Positions 11,744 through 11,848 of a stretch of DNA of 11,848 nt are shown here, one piece after another (within the stretch, counting starts at the first letter, position 1; every line of letters starts with the position of its first letter). The stretch is from Methanolinea sp. UBA473 (GTDB taxonomy: Archaea; Halobacteriota; Methanomicrobia; Methanomicrobiales; Methanospirillaceae). The stretch covers positions 346 to 12,193 of the forward strand of contig DAEV01000130.1 of assembly GCA_002509495.1 (NCBI GenBank). Reading direction: 5' to 3'. The notes under the pieces are model-generated. The model did no database searches, was not told the origin of the DNA, and worked only from the letters and a program-made list of their open reading frames with translations. The translations under genes and the position numbers were made by a program.

Positions 11744-11848
11744 GTAAAATTGCCATCACTGACACTACTCTCCGGGATGCGCACCAGTCTCTTATCGCCA
11801 CGCGCCTCCGTACAGAGGACATGCTCCCTCTTGCGAAACAGATGGACC
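11740..11848 (+). CDS. pycB: Pyruvate carboxylase subunit B, 5' end only (36 codons visible)
   Basis: The first residues contain AITDTTLRDAHQSLIATRLR followed by TEDML, the start of the carboxyltransferase (HMGL-like TIM barrel) domain shared by pyruvate carboxylase B and oxaloacetate decarboxylase alpha subunits; the Asp in TTLRDAHQS helps bind the catalytic metal. In methanogens PycB carries the biotin and works with PycA to make oxaloacetate for biosynthesis. GGGGTGG (11724-11730) lies nine bases before the ATG. The gene continues beyond the window, so the C-terminal biotin carrier domain and any pycA neighbour cannot be seen. An oxaloacetate decarboxylase role is the alternative. Confidence 0.9.
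   Translation, partial: MSKIAITDTTLRDAHQSLIATRLRTEDMLPLAKQMD

Noticed and set aside
1..11848. CRISPR array, insertion sequence, prophage, defence island or toxin-antitoxin pair
   Set aside because: No regularly spaced repeats, transposase, integrase or toxin-like gene was seen; all intergenic gaps are below 200 bp and are accounted for.

Overview
This window looks like chromosome from a methanogenic euryarchaeon, most likely of the order Methanomicrobiales (Methanoregula/Methanolinea/Methanosphaerula-like). The evidence is a coenzyme F420-dependent NADP oxidoreductase, an archaeal secF-secD gene order, methanogen-restricted DUF2551- and DUF2111-type proteins, archease with RtcB, a two-subunit-type pyruvate carboxylase B subunit, archaeal TATA-type promoters and GGTG/GGAGG ribosome binding sites. 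The genus is an inference. Genes are densely packed, with many ATGA/GTGA stop-start overlaps. I see no insertion sequence, prophage, CRISPR array or other sign of recent transfer.

Layout. Bases 1-24 are the 3' end of a plus-strand tRNA, followed by a short tandem repeat and GC-rich hairpins that separate it from a convergent minus-strand gene group. That group (4358 down to 95) reads secF, secD, thioredoxin, npdG, a class II aldolase and a small DUF2281-like protein. A 185-bp divergent promoter region (4359-4543) holds a strong near-symmetric TATA box. From 4544 to the right edge everything is on the plus strand: a DUF2551 winged-helix-like protein, a small Cys-containing unknown, archease, rtcB, a GATase-fold-like unknown, a DUF2111 protein, birA, bioY, two ECF ATPases, ecfT, and the first 36 codons of pycB.

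How the genes work together. secF/secD form the accessory membrane part of the protein export machine. Thioredoxin, npdG and the aldolase are tightly linked; npdG exchanges electrons between F420 and NADP, and archaeal fuculose-phosphate-type aldolases have been tied to lactaldehyde supply for F420 synthesis. Archease and RtcB are the known RNA ligase pair for tRNA splicing and RNA repair. The right third is a self-contained biotin module: bioY-ecfA1-ecfA2-ecfT import biotin, birA attaches it to protein, and pycB belongs to the biotin enzyme that would use it.

The most interesting signals are: (1) a perfect 9+9-bp inverted repeat between birA and bioY that resembles the bacterial BirA operator and contains a BRE/TATA-like element; (2) the two ECF ATPases, whose motif changes predict one intact and one degenerate ATP site; and (3) an undescribed 16-codon leader ORF with a good ribosome binding site whose stop overlaps the pycB start codon.
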